Shown here: positions 60,097 through 64,000 of the stretch, one piece after another
How positions within the stretch are numbered: the first letter of the stretch is position 1
How the letters are laid out: the number at the start of each line of letters is the position of its first letter
Source: Pseudoroseomonas aestuarii
GTDB taxonomy: Bacteria; Pseudomonadota; Alphaproteobacteria; Acetobacterales; Acetobacteraceae
Direction of reading: 5' to 3'
Length of the DNA: 64,000 bases
NCBI RefSeq assembly: GCF_042651065.1
Contig: NZ_JBHSCH010000005.1
Coordinates: 1-64,000 of the forward strand
Notes under the pieces: model-generated
Database searches by the model: none
Seen by the model: the letters and a program-made list of their open reading frames with translations, nothing else
Told to the model about the DNA's origin: nothing
Position numbers and translations under genes: made by a program

Positions 60097-61342
60097 ATGT
60101 TCGGGGCGTTCGAACGGAAGGTCGCGTTCCGCTACCTGCGGGCGCGCAAGGGCGAGCGCTTCGTCTCGGTGATCGCCGGCTTCTCGCTGGTGGGCATCGC
60201 GCTCGGCGTCGCCACGCTGATCATCGTGATGAGCGTGATGAACGGCTTCCGGCAGGAATTGCTGGGCCGCATCCTGGGGCTGAATGGGCATCTCGGCATC
60301 CATGCCGCGGGCCCCGGCGGCCTGCGGGACTACGACGACATCGCCGAGCGGGTGCGGCAGCTTGCGGGCGTGGCCAGCGCCACCCCGCTGGTCGAGGGGC
60401 AGGTGCTGCTGACCAGCGAGGCCGGCGGCGCCACGGGCGGCCTCGCCCGCGGCATCAAGCCGGAGGATCTGCGCGCCCGGCCGCTGCTGGCGGGCAACAT
60501 CCGCGCCGGCTCGCTCGACGCCTTCCAGGGCGAGGACGCCATCCTGGTCGGCACGCGGCTGGCGCAGAAGCTCGGCCTGCGGATCGGCGACAAGGTGACG
60601 CTCGTCTCGCCGCAGGGCCGCGCCACCGTCATCGGCACCGTGCCCCGCCTGCGCGCCTACACGGTGGTGGCGATGTTCGAGGCGGGGATGAACGAGTATG
60701 ACAGCTCCTACGTCTTCCTCCCCCTCCCCGCCGCGCAGCTCTACTTCCAGATGCGCGACGCCGCCTCGCAGATCGAGGTCTTCGTGCAGGACCCGGACAA
60801 TGTGCGGGCGGTGACGCGCGAGATCACCCAGGCGCTTTCCCCCACCCCCGTGCGGGTGCTGGACTGGCAGGCGGCCAATTCCTCCTTCTTCGCCGCCGTG
60901 CAGGTGGAGCGGAACGTCATGTTCCTCATCCTCACCCTCATCATCATCGTGGCGGCGTTCAACATCGTCTCCTCGCTGATCATGCTGGTGAAGGACAAGG
61001 GGCGCGACATCGCCATCCTGCGCACCATGGGCGCCACCAGCGGCGCGGTGATGCGCATCTTCCTGCTCTGCGGCACCTCGATTGGCGTGCTCGGCACCGC
61101 CATCGGCTTCGGCCTCGGGCTGGTCTTCTGCCTCAACATCGAGCACATCCGGCAGTTCCTGCAATCGCTTACCGGCACGCAGCTGTTCAGCCCGGAGGTG
61201 TATTTCCTCACCCGCCTGCCGGCGGTGGTGGACCCAAGCGAGGTGACGCAGGTGGTGCTGATGGGCCTCGGCCTCTCCCTCCTGGCCACGCTCTACCCCT
61301 CCTGGCGCGCCGCGCGCACCGACCCGGTGGAGGCGCTCCGCA

Positions 61343-61350
<8 letters not shown>
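60097..61350 (+). CDS. lolC: Lipoprotein-releasing ABC transporter permease (LolC/LolE family)
   Basis: Inner-membrane permease that extracts lipoproteins for transfer to LolA. The 417 residues have an N-terminal helix (about 22-48; V-I-A-G-F-S-L-V-G-I-A-L-G-V-A-T-L-I), a periplasmic MacB-like domain (about 50-265) and three C-terminal helices with the coupling motif K-D-K-G-R-D-I-A-I-L-R-T-M-G-A. Only one permease gene is present here, so it may act as a homodimer (LolF-like). Its end overlaps lolD by 8 bases. Confidence 0.94.
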
Positions 61351-62023
<673 letters not shown>

Positions 62024-62041
62024 AGAAGTGCTTGGAGTGAC

Positions 62042-62063
62042 GTTCTTTTTTGGAAAAAAGAAC
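62042..62063. terminator. A/T-rich perfect hairpin after lolD
   Basis: Perfect 10-bp inverted repeat (62042-62051 with 62054-62063) with a 2-base centre. The left arm is T-rich and the right arm A-rich. It lies 18 bases after the lolD stop and is strikingly AT-rich for this genome. Confidence 0.55.
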
Positions 62064-62131
62064 CAAAAAACTTTTGTCAGTTTGGCGCCCGCTTCTTGAT
62101 GGCGCAACGCAGATCCAGAAAAGTCTTTTTG

Positions 62132-62155
62132 CTTCTTTTTCTCCAGAAAAAGAAG
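62132..62155. terminator. Second A/T-rich perfect hairpin
   Basis: Perfect 11-bp inverted repeat (62132-62142 with 62145-62155) with a 2-base centre. It resembles the hairpin at 62042 in design (T-tract arm, A-tract arm). It is preceded by TCTTTTTGCTTC (62124-62135), also found at 23241-23252. Confidence 0.5.
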
Positions 62156-62159
62156 AAAG

Positions 62160-62189
62160 AAAGCTGAGGGGGCGCCCCCTCAGCTTTTT
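62160..62189. terminator. 28-bp perfect palindromic bidirectional terminator, lolD/rnj
   Basis: Perfect 14-bp arms (62160-62173 with 62174-62187) with no spacer. The G/C-rich core is flanked by A and T runs, so TTTTT follows on the plus strand and a T-run on the minus strand. It starts 5 bases from the rnj stop and would end both convergent transcripts. Confidence 0.8.
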
Positions 62190-62193
62190 GCGT

Positions 62194-63849
62194 TCAGACC
62201 CGGAGCAGGTGGATCTCGACGCTCGGCCGCTTGCGCAGCCGGCGCCCCATCGCCTTGCGCAGCGCGGTGCGGGCGGCGTCGCGCAGCGTGTCGTCCTCCC
62301 GCTTCAGGGCGGGCGGCATGTCGGAGACGGCGCGGGCCAGCTCGTCGGCAATCTGCCCTGGCTCGCTGTCGCCCATGTCGAACAGGCCGGGGGCGGAAAC
62401 CACCGGGTTGCCCAGCACGCGGCCCGACTGATCGACCGCCAGCGAGGCCATGACGATGCCGTTGAACAGCATCCGCCGCCGCGCACCCAGCACGCCGCCT
62501 TCCAGCGGCAGCAGCCTCTCGCCATCCAGCGCCAGCTGGCCGGTGGGCACCCCCTCCACCACATCGGGCGTGGCGTTGCCGGAGAGCGGGCCGAGGCGCA
62601 GCACGTCGCCATCCTCCACCAGCACCGGCGTGGCGCCCATCTCGCGGGCCAGCGCGGCATGCTCCTGCAGGTGGCGCCACTCGCCATGCACCGGCACGGC
62701 GAAGCGCGGCTTCACCAGGCTGTAGAGGCGCTTCAGCTCGTCCCGCGCCGGGTGGCCGGAGACGTGCACCATGTGGTCGTCCGCCGTCATCACCCGACAG
62801 CCGCCGCGCGCCAGCTCGTCCTGCATGCGCAGGATGGCGCGCTCATTGCCGGGGATCATGCGGGAGGAGAAGATCACCGTGTCCCCCTCGCCCAGCGAGA
62901 TGCGGGGGTGGGTGTCGGCGGCGATCTTGGACATGGCCGAGCGCTGCTCGCCCTGGCTGCCCGTGCAGATGATCAGCAGCTGGTCGTCCGGCACGTCGTC
63001 CGCATCATCCTCGTGGATGAAGGGCGGCACCTCGCGCATGTAGCCGCATTCGCGGGCGGCGGCCTCGGCATTGCGCAGGCTGCGGCCGAACAGCGCCACC
63101 TTGCGCCCCGCCGCCTGGGCGGCCAGCGCGATGGATTCCACCCGCGCCACATTGGTGGCGAAGCAGGTGACGGCGACACGGCCCTTGAGCTGGCGGATCA
63201 GCGCCGTGAGGTTGCGGCGCACCTCGCCCTCGCTGCCGGAATGGCCTTCCACCAGGGCGTTGGTGCTGTCGCACACCATGGCCAGCACGCCTTCCCGGCC
63301 CAGCTCGGCGAAGGCCGCCTCGTCGGTCGGCTCGCCCACCAGCGGGTCGGGGTCCAGCTTCCAGTCGCCGGTGTGCAGCACCGTGCCATAGGGCGTGCGG
63401 ATGGCGATGGATTGCGGCTCCGGCACCGAGTGGGTGACGCGGATGAACTGCAGGCCGAACGGCCCAAGCTGCAACGTGCCGCCGAGCGGCACGGTGATGA
63501 GCTTGACCTGCCCCATCAGCCCGGCCTCGCCCAGCTTGCGGCGCAGCACGGCGGCCGCGAAGGGGCTGGCATAGACGGGGCAACGCAGCTGCGGCCAGAG
63601 CGGCGCGACGGCGCCGAGATGGTCCTCATGCGCGTGGGTGATGACCAGGCCCAGCAGCTTGTCGCGGCGTTCGGCCAGCCAAGCGGGGTCAGGCACCATA
63701 ACTTCCGCCTCGGGCTGCTCAGCCCCGCCGAAGCCGATGCCACAATCGATCGCCAGAAGCTGCCCGTCGCAGCGATAGACGTTCAGGTTGAGGCCGATCT
63801 CCCCCGTCCCGCCGAGCGGGATGAAGGCCAAGTCTCCGTTATTGTTCAT
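62194..63849 (-). CDS. rnj: Ribonuclease J
   Basis: Metallo-beta-lactamase/beta-CASP ribonuclease with 5'-exo- and endonuclease activity in RNA maturation and decay. The 551 residues begin L-A-F-I-P-L-G-G-T-G-E-I-G. The zinc motif is I-T-H-A-H-E-D-H-L-G-A. Further metal and phosphate sites are in H-T-G-D-W-K-L-D, the beta-CASP segment (about 200-350; T-G-S-Q-G-E, S-G-H-P-A-R-D-E-L) and P-V-H-G-E-W-R-H-L. The ATG at 63849 fits the family start. Upstream, 63850-64000 holds no gene; TGCCCC-AA-GGGGCA there is a short hairpin in the likely leader. Confidence 0.96.
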   Translation of the reverse strand: MNNNGDLAFIPLGGTGEIGLNLNVYRCDGQLLAIDCGIGFGGAEQPEAEVMVPDPAWLAERRDKLLGLVITHAHEDHLGAVAPLWPQLRCPVYASPFAAAVLRRKLGEAGLMGQVKLITVPLGGTLQLGPFGLQFIRVTHSVPEPQSIAIRTPYGTVLHTGDWKLDPDPLVGEPTDEAAFAELGREGVLAMVCDSTNALVEGHSGSEGEVRRNLTALIRQLKGRVAVTCFATNVARVESIALAAQAAGRKVALFGRSLRNAEAAARECGYMREVPPFIHEDDADDVPDDQLLIICTGSQGEQRSAMSKIAADTHPRISLGEGDTVIFSSRMIPGNERAILRMQDELARGGCRVMTADDHMVHVSGHPARDELKRLYSLVKPRFAVPVHGEWRHLQEHAALAREMGATPVLVEDGDVLRLGPLSGNATPDVVEGVPTGQLALDGERLLPLEGGVLGARRRMLFNGIVMASLAVDQSGRVLGNPVVSAPGLFDMGDSEPGQIADELARAVSDMPPALKREDDTLRDAARTALRKAMGRRLRKRPSVEIHLLRV

Positions 63850-64000
63850 TGATGCTCGCCAGTGGTGATGTTCATGAAGTCTTGCCCCAAGGGGCAGGTT
63901 CCTTGGCCCTCGTCAGTCCAGCGCCCTTCCGGGGCCCTGGCGCGTCAGGCAAACTCGTAAAAGAACAAATGGGGCGCAGCGGCGGAAAAGCCAACCGCCG

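Overview
The window is about 70% G+C and reads as core chromosome of an alphaproteobacterium, most probably an Acetobacteraceae member of the Roseomonas type. The evidence is the two-piece permuted tmRNA gene, the alpha-type SspB, the aroE-coaE-dnaQ operon, LpxI in place of LpxH, RNase J, and the strongly GC-biased third codon positions. That bias creates very long antisense shadow frames. I see no prophage, transposase, CRISPR array, tRNA or rRNA, and no obvious acquired island. This is a housekeeping region, so most of the interest lies in non-coding elements and a few odd proteins.

Layout. 1-2.5 kb: 3' part of mrp/apbC, convergent with two small membrane proteins and thyX. 2.5-6.9 kb: split ssrA (tmRNA), sspB, class I fumarase, a small zinc-ribbon protein, a RidA protein and a VOC protein. 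7-10.6 kb: a secreted Tyr/Pro repeat protein, class II fumarase, a ribbon-helix-helix protein, and smpB and dapA on the minus strand. 10.7-21.1 kb, all plus: lytic transglycosylase, pgpA, cinA/pncC, a GAF histidine kinase, secG, pyrG, a CHASE-GGDEF cyclase, eno and ftsB. 21.1-28.6 kb: a LysR/YeiH divergent pair with a palindromic operator, gshB, aroE-coaE-dnaQ, an aldo/keto reductase and an M20 amidohydrolase. 28.6-36 kb: tamA-tamB, then a MarR/small protein/EamA set. 35.9-37.9 kb: minC-minD-minE on the minus strand. 38.1-39.7 kb: a 4HBT thioesterase, a candidate 21-residue leader peptide and a degenerate alpha/beta hydrolase. 39.7-58 kb, all minus: dnaE, rpsB, tsf, pyrH, frr, uppS, cdsA, dxr, rseP, bamA, skp/ompH, lpxD, fabZ, lpxA, lpxI, gloA. 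58-64 kb: a DUF1467 protein, a candidate sRNA, proS, lolC/E and lolD, then convergent rnj.

Functional themes. (1) Ribosome rescue and tagged-protein turnover: ssrA, sspB and smpB lie within 6.7 kb. The tmRNA tag can be read directly as A-N-D-N-G-R-E-T-M-A-L-A-A. (2) Envelope biogenesis: lipid A (lpxD, lpxA, lpxI, fabZ), outer-membrane protein assembly (bamA, skp, tamA, tamB), lipoprotein sorting (lolC/E, lolD), undecaprenyl and phospholipid precursors (uppS, cdsA, pgpA), RseP, and a lytic transglycosylase. (3) Translation and nucleotide supply: rpsB, tsf, frr, pyrH, pyrG, proS, thyX. (4) Division: minCDE and ftsB. (5) Central carbon metabolism: two unrelated fumarases 1.7 kb apart, and enolase.

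The best leads are the split tmRNA next to its adaptor gene, a structured sRNA-like locus with an anti-Shine-Dalgarno loop and strong terminator upstream of proS, an alpha/beta hydrolase that has lost its catalytic Ser and His and sits behind a translationally coupled mini-ORF, a perfect 29-bp inverted repeat at the window edge, and a stack of three perfect hairpins between lolD and rnj.
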